A stretch of 34,107 nucleotides of DNA, taken from Chromatiales bacterium. GTDB lineage: Bacteria > Pseudomonadota > Gammaproteobacteria > Granulosicoccales > Granulosicoccaceae. This document shows positions 9,378 to 18,117 of the stretch, piece by piece; positions within the stretch are counted from its first letter, which is position 1; the number at the start of each line of letters is the position of its first letter. A model generated the notes under the pieces. That model had not been told where the DNA came from and did no database searches. It was given only the letters and a program-made list of their open reading frames with translations. Position numbers and translations under genes: made by a program. The stretch is taken from assembly GCA_020631335.1 (NCBI GenBank), contig JAHDHK010000012.1, positions 1 through 34,107 of the forward strand, written 5' to 3'.

Positions 9378-10697
9378 ATGAAATATACTGATGTTGCAGT
9401 CGTAGGGGCGGGGTCTGTGGGGGTTGCCTGCGCGTATTACCTTAAACAGTTTTCACCCGGGTTAAAGGTGACGTTGATCGACAGTCACGCCCCGCTGACG
9501 CTGACCTCGGCTCACTCGGGCGAAAACTATCGTAACTGGTGGCCCCATCCCACCATGAAACGCTTTATCGACAGGTCTCTGGATCTGCTCGAAACTATCG
9601 AGTCACACTCGGGCAGGTCGATGCGACAAAACGCTCGCGGGTATCTGTTGTGTACAGCCTCAAAGCATCCTGATGCACTGCTGGATAATCTAAACGCTAC
9701 CTTCGGTCGTGCAGTTCGCTTTCATCGTTCGATGCACTCTATAGAGAAAGACAGTGTCGATGGAGTTGATGTGCTTCAGGGGAAAACACTTATCGGTAAC
9801 TGTTATCCGCAGCTCGGTCAGCACGCGCAGACTCTTGTGCATATTCGTCGTGGCGGGGCGCTGGACAGTCAGCTGCTTGCCAACACGATGCTGGAGCAAT
9901 ATGCACAGTTAAACGGTGATCGAATAAGTGGCAAAGTGGTCGGTGTTGAGCGTGATGACAATTTTAAAATCGACATTACTTCAAACAATCAAACCACAGT
10001 GCTGCGCTGTCAATATATGGTCAATGCAGCAGGCCCTTTTGCGATAGCGCTTTCGCAAATGCTTGGCGTGTCACTGCCATTAAGCAATGTGTTGCAGCAG
10101 AAGGTGTCGTTTGAAGACAGCGCTGGTGTTATTCCGAGAGCACTGCCGTTTACGATCGATCTTGATCCTATAGCGCTGTCCTGGTCCGACGAAGAACGGG
10201 CGTTGTTATCTGCTGATAAAGCAATGCAGTTTTACACAGGCACCATGCCGGGGGCGATTCATTGTCGACCCGAAGGACAGGGGCAGTGGGTAAAGCTTGG
10301 CTGGGCATTTAACACTGAAGCAAGTCGGGCAGTGCGTGAGCCTGTGCTCAATGATGAGTTCCCGGAAATCGTACTGCGAGGCGCCAGTCGCCTGCATCCC
10401 GGGTTGCAGCGCTATGTGGGTGCTTTTCCGGGACGTTCTGTTCACTACGGTGGTTTCTACACAATGACCGATGAGAACTGGCCGCTGATCGGCAACACTG
10501 ATGTGCCGGGCTATCTGCTGGCAACCGGACTGTCAGGATTCGGTTCGATGGCAGCGTGTGCCACTGGAGAACTGGTGGCATCGCTGGTGACCGGTGATCA
10601 GGTCGAATCGTACAGCGATGATCTGTCACTTGCCCGTTACGCAAACCGGGCACTCATGCACGAGATTGCTGTGCTGGGTGACAAAGGGCTGTTGTAA
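9378..10697 (+). CDS. FAD-dependent oxidoreductase (DAO family)
   Basis: Rossmann motif VAVVGAGSVGVACAYYLKQ near the N-terminus and the C-terminal DAO motif NWPLIGNTDVPGYLLATGLSGFGSMAACATGELVASLV. Confidence 0.88.
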   Translation: MKYTDVAVVGAGSVGVACAYYLKQFSPGLKVTLIDSHAPLTLTSAHSGENYRNWWPHPTMKRFIDRSLDLLETIESHSGRSMRQNARGYLLCTASKHPDALLDNLNATFGRAVRFHRSMHSIEKDSVDGVDVLQGKTLIGNCYPQLGQHAQTLVHIRRGGALDSQLLANTMLEQYAQLNGDRISGKVVGVERDDNFKIDITSNNQTTVLRCQYMVNAAGPFAIALSQMLGVSLPLSNVLQQKVSFEDSAGVIPRALPFTIDLDPIALSWSDEERALLSADKAMQFYTGTMPGAIHCRPEGQGQWVKLGWAFNTEASRAVREPVLNDEFPEIVLRGASRLHPGLQRYVGAFPGRSVHYGGFYTMTDENWPLIGNTDVPGYLLATGLSGFGSMAACATGELVASLVTGDQVESYSDDLSLARYANRALMHEIAVLGDKGLL

Positions 10698-11092
10698 CCA
10701 TTCCCCTGCGCGTCATGTCGCCGGCTGCCCGGATTTGGGCTGTGCCGGCTGGCGTTACAAACCGAAAGGCAGCTGAAAAGGGCCTAAAGCACTGGTTCTT
10801 CGTCAGACAGGTAATTTTTTCGGGGGTAAAAAAAATGCTCGACTTGCGCGCAATCGTTACTTAGTATTCGAGCTATCACGGCTGATTGGGTGCCACTCGC
10901 GTGTTTCTATAAGCGCTTGTCCAATCAATTATCGAGGGGATAGAAAATTCTTTTTGCAGGCAAATTCAATCCAAAAAGTGTGACAGCAAATGTGCCTCGG
11001 TCAGCTAAAACCTCGCGGCGCCGGCAGCTATCAGTGTTGCGACTGTATTGAATCGAATAATTAAAAGCTAAATTTTCCGGAGGACATCAATC

Positions 11093-12148
11093 GTGAAAAC
11101 CATCAAAGGGCCCGCTTTATTTCTTGCACAGTTTGCCGGAGACGATGCGCCGTTTAATTCATGGGACAGCATTACCAAATGGGCGGCGGACTGTGGCTAC
11201 AAAGGAGTGCAGATACCCAGTTGGGACGCACGGCTTATTGATCTGGAAAAAGCCGCGGAATCTAAAGACTACTGTGAGGAGTTGCGGGGGGTAGCGCGCA
11301 ACAATGGCGTTGAGATAACCGAGCTGTCTACCCATCTGCAAGGGCAGCTGGTGGCGGTTCATCCGGCATACGATACCGCGTTTGACGGCTTTGCCGATCC
11401 TTCGGTACATGGTAACCCGCAGGCAAGACAGGCATGGGCGGTTGATCAGGTAAAAAAAGCCCTGTCAGCCTCGAAAAACCTTGGCATAGACGCACACGCA
11501 ACCTTCTCCGGTGCACTCGCCTGGCCGTATGTGTATCCATGGCCGCAGCGACCCGCCGGACTGATAGAAACGGCGTTTGATGAGCTGGCAAAAAGATGGA
11601 AGCCGATTCTTGATCATGCTGATGAATGCGGTGTCGATGTTTGTTATGAAATTCATCCCGGTGAAGATCTTCACGATGGGGTGACCTTCGAAATGTTTCT
11701 TGAACGACTGAATAATCATAGCCGCTGCAATATGTTGTACGACCCGTCTCACTATGTACTTCAGTGTCTTGATTACATCGATAACATAGACATCTACAAA
11801 GACCGTATACGTATGTTTCATGTCAAGGATGCCGAGTTCAATCCAACCGGCAGACAAGGGGTATATTCGGGTTATCAGTCATGGACTGACCGGGCAGGGC
11901 GCTTTCGTTCACTGGGCGACGGGCAGGTGGATTTCGGTGCGATTTTCTCGAAGATGGCGGCCAATGACTTTGATGGCTGGGCAGTGGTTGAATGGGAATG
12001 CTGTTTAAAGCATCCGGAAGACGGCGCACGTGAAGGAGCAGCCTTCGTTGCTGATCATATTATCCGCGTTACCGAGCGGGCGTTCGATGACTTTGCCGAC
12101 GGCGGTACCGACGAAGCGGCAAACAAAAAAATGCTCGGCATTTCCTGA
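11093..12148 (+). CDS. Sugar phosphate isomerase/epimerase-like TIM-barrel protein (xylose isomerase-like superfamily)
   Basis: CGYKGVQIPSWDARLIDL, CYEIHPGEDLHDG, MLYDPSHYVLQ, IRMFHVKDAEF and VVEWECCLKHPEDG match the AP_endonuc_2/IolE-like fold. GTG start preceded by GGAGG. Confidence 0.87.
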   Translation: MKTIKGPALFLAQFAGDDAPFNSWDSITKWAADCGYKGVQIPSWDARLIDLEKAAESKDYCEELRGVARNNGVEITELSTHLQGQLVAVHPAYDTAFDGFADPSVHGNPQARQAWAVDQVKKALSASKNLGIDAHATFSGALAWPYVYPWPQRPAGLIETAFDELAKRWKPILDHADECGVDVCYEIHPGEDLHDGVTFEMFLERLNNHSRCNMLYDPSHYVLQCLDYIDNIDIYKDRIRMFHVKDAEFNPTGRQGVYSGYQSWTDRAGRFRSLGDGQVDFGAIFSKMAANDFDGWAVVEWECCLKHPEDGAREGAAFVADHIIRVTERAFDDFADGGTDEAANKKMLGIS

Positions 12149-12169
12149 TCAGCCACAAGGACACGACAC

Positions 12170-13336
12170 ATGGCTATAGAAGGTAACCAAAACGATAACG
12201 GCGTGAGCAGTCGTATCAGGCTGGGTATGGTAGGCGGCGGTAACGATGCGTTTATCGGTGCCGTACACAGAATCGCTTCCCGTATCGATGATCGCTACGA
12301 GCTCGTGGCAGGTGCATTGTCTTCCACGCCCGAAAAGTCACAGGCGTCAGGGCAGGCACTCGGGCTTGCTGAAGACCGTATCTATGATGACTTCAAGTCG
12401 ATGGCCATCAGAGAGGCGCGTTTAAAGAACGGTATCGAGGCGGTGTCTATCGTGACCCCGAATCATGTGCATTATCAGGCCTCTGTAGAGTTCTTAAAGC
12501 GTGGTATTCATGTTATTTGCGATAAACCCTTAACCTCGACTCTGCCGGATGCAAAAAAGCTGGTGGCGGCAGCAGAAAAGTCAGGCGCGTTGTTTGTACT
12601 GACGCATAATTACACGGGTTACCCGATGGTGCGCCACGCCCGTGAAATGGTTGCAAACGGTGAGCTTGGCAACATTCGTGTTGTTCAGGTTGAATACCCG
12701 CAGGACTGGCTGACAGTCGAGCAGAACTTCAAACAGGCGGAGTGGCGAACAGACCCTCAGCGTTCGGGTGCCGGCGGGTGTACCGGTGACATCGGTACGC
12801 ATGCGTTTAATCTGGCCTGTTTTATCAGTGGTCTGCAGGCAGAGAGCCTGGCGGCAGATATTCAGGCCTTTGTCGATGGTCGCAGGGTCGATGACAACGC
12901 TCATGTCATGTTGCGCTTCGAAGGTGGTGCGCGAGGTATGTTATGGGCAAGCCAGGTAGCACCGGGCAATGAAAACGCGTTGAAAGTCCGAATCTACGGT
13001 GACAAAGGCGGCATTGAATGGGCACAGGAAGATCCTAACTACCTGTGGTACACACCCTTCGGCGAGCCCAAACGTCTGCTCACCCGTAACGGCGCCGGTG
13101 CGGGAGATGCTGCGGCACGCATGAGTCGTATACCCCCCGGTCACCCTGAAGGTTACCTTGAAGGGTTTGCCAATATTTATAGCGAAGCTGCTGATGCCAT
13201 TGTTGCATCACGTGAAGGAAAGCAGGCACCTGCTGAAGTCCTGTATCCAACTGTGCACGACGGATTGCGAGGCGTGCAGTTTATCGATGCATGTGTCAGA
13301 TCGTCAGGCCGTAACTCCGCGTGGGTAAAGTTTTAA
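12170..13336 (+). CDS. Gfo/Idh/MocA family oxidoreductase
   Basis: N-terminal Rossmann LGMVGGGNDAFIGAVHR, VTPNHVHYQAS, CDKPLTSTL (EKP-like motif) and TGDIGTHAFNLACFI. Confidence 0.9.
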   Translation: MAIEGNQNDNGVSSRIRLGMVGGGNDAFIGAVHRIASRIDDRYELVAGALSSTPEKSQASGQALGLAEDRIYDDFKSMAIREARLKNGIEAVSIVTPNHVHYQASVEFLKRGIHVICDKPLTSTLPDAKKLVAAAEKSGALFVLTHNYTGYPMVRHAREMVANGELGNIRVVQVEYPQDWLTVEQNFKQAEWRTDPQRSGAGGCTGDIGTHAFNLACFISGLQAESLAADIQAFVDGRRVDDNAHVMLRFEGGARGMLWASQVAPGNENALKVRIYGDKGGIEWAQEDPNYLWYTPFGEPKRLLTRNGAGAGDAAARMSRIPPGHPEGYLEGFANIYSEAADAIVASREGKQAPAEVLYPTVHDGLRGVQFIDACVRSSGRNSAWVKF

Positions 13337-13383
13337 CCGTGTTAAACAGGCAGCCGCAACCGGGGAAACACTAATAGCACAGT

Positions 13384-14409
13384 TTATGGCAGATTCTCTT
13401 TCAACATGATCTCGATACGAATTCTTTCCTGTGCGGGGTTAATGTTGATCTGGTCTGTATGTGAACGTAACAACCGCAGGCTGCTTCGGACAATGTGTCC
13501 GACATCCTGCGTTATCACTGCGTCCACTGTGCCCTGTTGAAGCGCACGTTCGGTATGGGTGGTCAGTTCGTGCACAATGGTCACGGGGCGCAGGGCGGGC
13601 TTCAATTGAGTAAGGCACCCGGTTAAAGAACGGTTGCCGGAGGAGAGCGAATAAATGCCACAAATATCACGTCGTTGTTTAAACGCGGCATTGACCAGAC
13701 GGGTAACCCTGTCGGGGTCACCATGTGCCTCGAGAGTCGGCAACACGGTAAGGTGAGAAAACTGCGTGTTGATCACTTCATCAAAGCCCAGTCGCCTTTC
13801 AATGCTGTCTGTGGCCTGCATAGAGTTGGTTAATACGATGATAGAGCCGCTGTCTCCGGTGACAAAGCGCCCCATTAACTTACCGGCAGTTTTACCTGCT
13901 GCGATGTTATCGATGCCCACAAAAAAATTGCGGCTGGTATTGGGCAGGTCCGATACCAGTGCAGCCACTGCCACTCCGGCTTCAGTGAGTCGCATCAGCG
14001 CATCACGAACATGGGGTGTTTCCGGGGCCATCAGCGCTACCCCGTCAACTGTATCTGCATCCAGTTGGTTTAACACCGCTGCCAGCGCGTGCGGATCGTC
14101 TGCCGGAATCGGCAGTGTGCTTATTTCGGTTCGCTCGACATGCGCGGTACCTGCCACGGTTGCAATAGTCTGGTGAAGCAACTCGGTGAATTCACTATAG
14201 GCATCGGGCACGGCAAAGACGAAGCGATAAGTGCGTTGCCGGGCAAGATTCGCCGCAGAAACATCGCGCACATAGCCAAGGCTTTCAATGGCCTGTTTGA
14301 CTTTTTCAATGGTGCGGTCGCGAACACCGGGCCTTTCATTAATTACCCGGTCAACGGTCGCCAGACTAACACCGGCTGCTTTGGCTATGTCGTGTGTGGT
14401 AGGACGCAT
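13384..14409 (-). CDS. LacI family transcriptional regulator
   Basis: N-terminal HTH TTHDIAKAAGVSLATVDRVINERPGVRDRTIEKVKQAIESLGY followed by a periplasmic-binding-like domain. Confidence 0.92.
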   Translation of the reverse strand: MRPTTHDIAKAAGVSLATVDRVINERPGVRDRTIEKVKQAIESLGYVRDVSAANLARQRTYRFVFAVPDAYSEFTELLHQTIATVAGTAHVERTEISTLPIPADDPHALAAVLNQLDADTVDGVALMAPETPHVRDALMRLTEAGVAVAALVSDLPNTSRNFFVGIDNIAAGKTAGKLMGRFVTGDSGSIIVLTNSMQATDSIERRLGFDEVINTQFSHLTVLPTLEAHGDPDRVTRLVNAAFKQRRDICGIYSLSSGNRSLTGCLTQLKPALRPVTIVHELTTHTERALQQGTVDAVITQDVGHIVRSSLRLLRSHTDQININPAQERIRIEIMLKENLP

Positions 14410-14434
14410 GGGTTGAGAATTGAAAAATTGCCGG

Positions 14435-14463
14435 TGGACGTGAACATCAAGTACCGGTATAGT
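14435..14463 (+). promoter_or_regulatory. Putative sigma70 promoter for the sugar ABC transporter operon
   Basis: TGGACG (14435-14440), 17-nt spacer, TATAGT (14458-14463), upstream of the solute-binding protein gene. Confidence 0.45.
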
Positions 14464-14472
14464 TTACCACAT

Positions 14473-14496
14473 CTTTTGAGGTACGTACCTCAAAAG
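14473..14496. promoter_or_regulatory. Perfect 24-bp palindrome, candidate LacI-family operator
   Basis: CTTTTGAGGTAC|GTACCTCAAAAG, perfect dyad with central CG, in the divergent intergenic region between lacI and the solute-binding protein gene. Confidence 0.75.
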
Positions 14497-14588
14497 TGTG
14501 AATCCGCTGTCAGAGGCCGTCTGCTCTGGCGTTTCAGCCGTTGGCCGCATGTGGCGGTCAACTCGACTTCTCCGGAGGGGAACACACT

Positions 14589-15902
14589 ATGAAGAGATAT
14601 TTAGGATTACCCGTACTGGCTTTGGGCGGTGGTTTGCTGTCCGCGCCGGCTATGGCTGACGATCTAACGCTGTGCTGGGCTGCATGGGATCCGGCCAACG
14701 CGCTGGTTGAACTCAGTAAAGAGTTCGAGGCAGAAAGCGGCCATAACATGAGCTTCGAATTTGTACCGTGGCCTAACTTTGCCGATCGCATGCTCAACGA
14801 ACTGAACTCCGGCGGACAGCTGTGCGATCTGCTTATCGGCGACAGTCAGTGGATAGGTGGTGGCGCCGAGAACGGTCATTACGTCAAGCTCAATGACTTC
14901 TTCGATGCCGAAAGCATCAGCATGGACGACTTCGCACCAGCGACTGTCTACGCTTACTCAACCTGGCCCAAAGGTACGCCTAATTACTACGCACTGCCTG
15001 CAATGGGTGATGCGAATGGCTGGTTCTATCGTAAAGACTGGTTTGAGCGTGAAGATATTCGCGCGGCTTTTAAAGAGAAGACAGGTCGTGAGCTGGGCGA
15101 GCCCAAGTCACAGCTTGAGCTCAAGGAAATAGCTGAATTTTTCCAGGGGCGTGAAATAGACGGTCAAACAGTATACGGCGCTTCCATCTTTACCGAGCGT
15201 GGATCTGAAGGTATCACCATGGGTGCTACCGGTGCGCTGTACACCTGGGGCTTCAAGTACGAAAACAACCCGGGTGAATACGATATGGAAGGCGCGGTGA
15301 ACTCACCGGCGGCTGTCGAAGGGCTTGAGTATTACAAATCACTTTACGATTGCTGCACACCACCGGGTTACACCAACTCCTACATGGGCGAAAGTCTCGA
15401 CGCGTTTAAGTCTGGCCAGGTCGCTATGGCAATGAACTGGTTTGCGTTCTTCCCCGGGCTTTATGCCGACCCTGACACCGGTGGTGACAAGATTGACTTC
15501 TTCGTGAACCCGCCTCAAAACATTCCGGCATCAACGCTGGGTGGACAGGGTATTTCAGTGGTGAGTTATTCCGACAGCCAGGACGCGGCACTTGAGTACA
15601 TCAAATGGTTTGCTCAGCCGTCTGTACAGGCACAGTGGTGGTCACTCGGCGGTTATTCTGCACATAACTCAGTGTTGAATGATCCCGGTTTTGTCGACAG
15701 TCAGCCATTTGCCGGTGACTTCCTTGAAGCAATGGATGGTGTGCAGGACTTCTGGCAGGAGCCAGCCTATGCTGAACTGTTGCTTGCCATGCAAAAGCGT
15801 CTGCACGACTACGTGGTTGCGGGTCAGGGTACAGCGCAGGAAGCACTGGATAAGCTGATCGAAGACTGGACAGAAGTCTTTGAAGACGAAGGCAAACTGT
15901 AA
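14589..15902 (+). CDS. Extracellular sugar/polyol solute-binding protein of an ABC transporter (family 1)
   Basis: Signal peptide MKRYLGLPVLALGGGLLSAPAMA; SBP features such as DAFKSGQVAMAMNWFAFFPGL and AALEYIKWFAQPSVQAQWWSLGGYSAH. GGAGGGG Shine-Dalgarno upstream of ATG 14589. Confidence 0.9.
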   Translation: MKRYLGLPVLALGGGLLSAPAMADDLTLCWAAWDPANALVELSKEFEAESGHNMSFEFVPWPNFADRMLNELNSGGQLCDLLIGDSQWIGGGAENGHYVKLNDFFDAESISMDDFAPATVYAYSTWPKGTPNYYALPAMGDANGWFYRKDWFEREDIRAAFKEKTGRELGEPKSQLELKEIAEFFQGREIDGQTVYGASIFTERGSEGITMGATGALYTWGFKYENNPGEYDMEGAVNSPAAVEGLEYYKSLYDCCTPPGYTNSYMGESLDAFKSGQVAMAMNWFAFFPGLYADPDTGGDKIDFFVNPPQNIPASTLGGQGISVVSYSDSQDAALEYIKWFAQPSVQAQWWSLGGYSAHNSVLNDPGFVDSQPFAGDFLEAMDGVQDFWQEPAYAELLLAMQKRLHDYVVAGQGTAQEALDKLIEDWTEVFEDEGKL

Positions 15903-15920
15903 GTCGTTATATCACCAGGT

Positions 15921-15945
15921 CCATCGGCTCTGTTCGAGCCGATGG
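15921..15945 (+). repeat. Perfect inverted repeat (hairpin 1) between the SBP and permease genes
   Basis: CCATCGGCTC-TGTTC-GAGCCGATGG: 10-bp perfect stem, 5-nt loop. Confidence 0.85.
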
Positions 15946-15963
15946 CAAACCCTTATACGGAAT

Positions 15964-15993
15964 GCAGCGGGCCGGATTGCACCGGCCCGCTGC
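15964..15993 (+). repeat. Perfect inverted repeat (hairpin 2) between the SBP and permease genes
   Basis: GCAGCGGGCCGG-ATTGCA-CCGGCCCGCTGC: 12-bp perfect GC-rich stem, 6-nt loop, no U-tract immediately after. Confidence 0.88.
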
Positions 15994-16046
15994 CTGCGAC
16001 AGCTGAAGCTATTGTTGTTAACTCCCTGCCAACCTGAAAACAGCTA

Positions 16047-16994
16047 ATGAGTGAAAACCCAATCGAGCGGGCAGCTGCGGCTACACCGCAACCCATTGCG
16101 CGAAATGTTCGAGGTCTATCCGACCGGGCGCTGGCATGGTGGTTTGTCGGGCCGACCATCGCGCTGTTATTAGCGATCAATATCTTTCCGCTGATATGGA
16201 CGATTAACCTGAGTTTCACCAACTTCAAAGCCAATCGGCCTAATCGTGAAATCAAGTACATCGGCCTTCGCAACTACGAACGCATTCTTAACGATGCCGA
16301 TATCTGGCTCAACATGCAGGCCACCGCGCACTTTCTGATATGGACAATCGTTCTGCAGGTGTTAATAGGGTTTGCGCTGGCGTGGCTGATCAATCGCAAC
16401 TTTCGTGGCAGCTCTTTCTGGACCACTGTCATTGTGTTGCCCATGATGTTGTCTCCGGCAGTGGTAGGTAACTTCTGGACCTTTCTCTACCAGCCGCAGA
16501 TCGGACTGTTTAATTATATTGTGTCGTTTTTTACCGGTGTTGATCCGTCTTCGTTTGAAATGCTCGGGTCGGTCGATCTCGCACCGTGGTCGATCATCAT
16601 TGTGGATACATGGATGTGGACACCCTTTGTGATGTTGATCTGTCTGGCCGGGCTGCGCTCGATACCGGACTACATCTACGAGGCAGCAGAAATAGACCGT
16701 GCCTCCAGGTGGCGACAGTTCTGGACCATTACTCTGCCGATGGTGCTGCCGTTCTTGATGCTCGCGGTGTTATTCCGCGGTATAGAAAATTTCAAAATGT
16801 TTGATCTGGTGGTGCAGTTAACCGGTGGCGGCCCAGGCTCTATCACCGAACTTGCGTCGATCAACCTCAAGCGTGAAGCCTTTGAAAAATGGCGAACCGG
16901 ATATTCGTCTGCGTTTGCAATCATTTTGTTTGTCACGGTATTCGGGCTTGCAAGCATTTACGTGAAAGCGCTGAACAAGGTGAAAGAACGATGA
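16047..16994 (+). CDS. Sugar ABC transporter permease (MalF/UgpA-like)
   Basis: Multiple hydrophobic helices and the EAA-like loop YEAAEIDRASRWRQFWTITLPMVLP. Confidence 0.92.
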   Translation: MSENPIERAAAATPQPIARNVRGLSDRALAWWFVGPTIALLLAINIFPLIWTINLSFTNFKANRPNREIKYIGLRNYERILNDADIWLNMQATAHFLIWTIVLQVLIGFALAWLINRNFRGSSFWTTVIVLPMMLSPAVVGNFWTFLYQPQIGLFNYIVSFFTGVDPSSFEMLGSVDLAPWSIIIVDTWMWTPFVMLICLAGLRSIPDYIYEAAEIDRASRWRQFWTITLPMVLPFLMLAVLFRGIENFKMFDLVVQLTGGGPGSITELASINLKREAFEKWRTGYSSAFAIILFVTVFGLASIYVKALNKVKER

Positions 16995-17929
16995 GTTATT
17001 CAATCACCGAGCCTTCATCGCGGCAGAAAACCGTAGCCGGTTTTCTGGTTATTACCTACTCATTAGTGACCTTAATCCCGTTGCTATGGGTGTTTATTAC
17101 CGGTTTTAAAACGCCACCTGACAGTATCAGTTATCCGCCAAAGGTGTTCTTTACGCCTTCTCTGGAAGGATACGTTAACCTGTTTACCACGCGTACACGG
17201 GTGACGCCGGAACAACTTGAGGCATTACCTCCGCCGGCTAATTTTGCCGAAGAGATTGTTCGCAACCGAAAAATGGTGATTGCCGGGCCTTCAAAATTCG
17301 GTGAACGGTTTATGAACTCGGTCATCATCGGGTTCGGTTCAACCTTTTTATCGATCTTTCTGGGGACACTGGCGGCCTATGGGTTCTCGCGTTTTAAAGT
17401 GCCGCTGAAGGATGACCTGCTGTTCTTTATATTATCCACCCGAATGATGCCGCCGATTGCTGTGGCAATTCCAATCTTTTTAATGTATCGAAAGCTTGGA
17501 CTCTCGGATACACATCTGGGAATGATCCTGCTTTATACCGCGGTCAATATTTCGCTGGCGGTGTGGCTGCTGAAAGGGTTTATCGATGAAATACCCAGAG
17601 AGTACGAAGAGGCAGCTCTGATAGACGGCTACACACGCTTTCAGGCGTTTTACAAAGTCGTGTTGCCGCAGGCTGCCACCGGCATTGCCTCAACCGCAAT
17701 ATTCTGTTTGATCTTTGCGTGGAACGAATACGCGTTTGCAGTGCTGCTCACCTCAGGTAATGCGCAGACAGCACCGCCGTTTATCCCGACCATAATCGGC
17801 GTCGGCGGGCTTGACTGGCCGGCCGTAGCGGCAGGTGCAACCCTGTTTCTGTTACCGGTATTGATCTTCACTATTTTTCTGCGCAAGCATTTACTGCGCG
17901 GTATTACCTTTGGAGCGGTTCGCAAATGA
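16991..17929 (+). CDS. Carbohydrate ABC transporter permease (MalG/UgpE-like)
   Basis: EAA loop YEEAALIDGYTRFQAFYKVVLPQAATG. True start is likely ATG 16991, overlapping the upstream stop (ATGA), rather than the ORF-track start at 16889. Confidence 0.92.
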   Translation: MSYSITEPSSRQKTVAGFLVITYSLVTLIPLLWVFITGFKTPPDSISYPPKVFFTPSLEGYVNLFTTRTRVTPEQLEALPPPANFAEEIVRNRKMVIAGPSKFGERFMNSVIIGFGSTFLSIFLGTLAAYGFSRFKVPLKDDLLFFILSTRMMPPIAVAIPIFLMYRKLGLSDTHLGMILLYTAVNISLAVWLLKGFIDEIPREYEEAALIDGYTRFQAFYKVVLPQAATGIASTAIFCLIFAWNEYAFAVLLTSGNAQTAPPFIPTIIGVGGLDWPAVAAGATLFLLPVLIFTIFLRKHLLRGITFGAVRK

Positions 17930-18114
17930 GTGGCTTTTTTACCGGGCTGTTCCGCTTTAAGCGCGGACCGTGGGAGATGCTGGCAACGCTCATCATTGCC
18001 ATTGGTGTTTTCATGTTAATGCAGCCGTTTGTCATGTGGGCGTTTACCTACTCGTTTATCACAACGCTGGTGGGTACCGTGCTTTTTATTATTGTCAGTC
18101 ACTTTCCCGAGTAA
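17926..18114 (+). CDS. Small (62 aa) two-helix membrane protein embedded in the ABC transporter operon
   Basis: MSGFFTGLFRFKRGPWEMLATLIIAIGVFMLMQPFVMWAFTYSFITTLVGTVLFIIVSHFPE. Starts in an ATGA overlap with the permease gene and ends 3 nt before the GTG of the ATPase gene. Confidence 0.82.
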   Translation: MSGFFTGLFRFKRGPWEMLATLIIAIGVFMLMQPFVMWAFTYSFITTLVGTVLFIIVSHFPE

Positions 18115-18117
18115 GCC

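Noticed and set aside
10814-10836. ATTTTTT-CGGGGG-T-AAAAAAAT A/T-rich inverted repeat in the leader of the isomerase gene
   Set aside because: Stem is only A-T pairs with no GC-rich hairpin before the U-run; not a convincing terminator.
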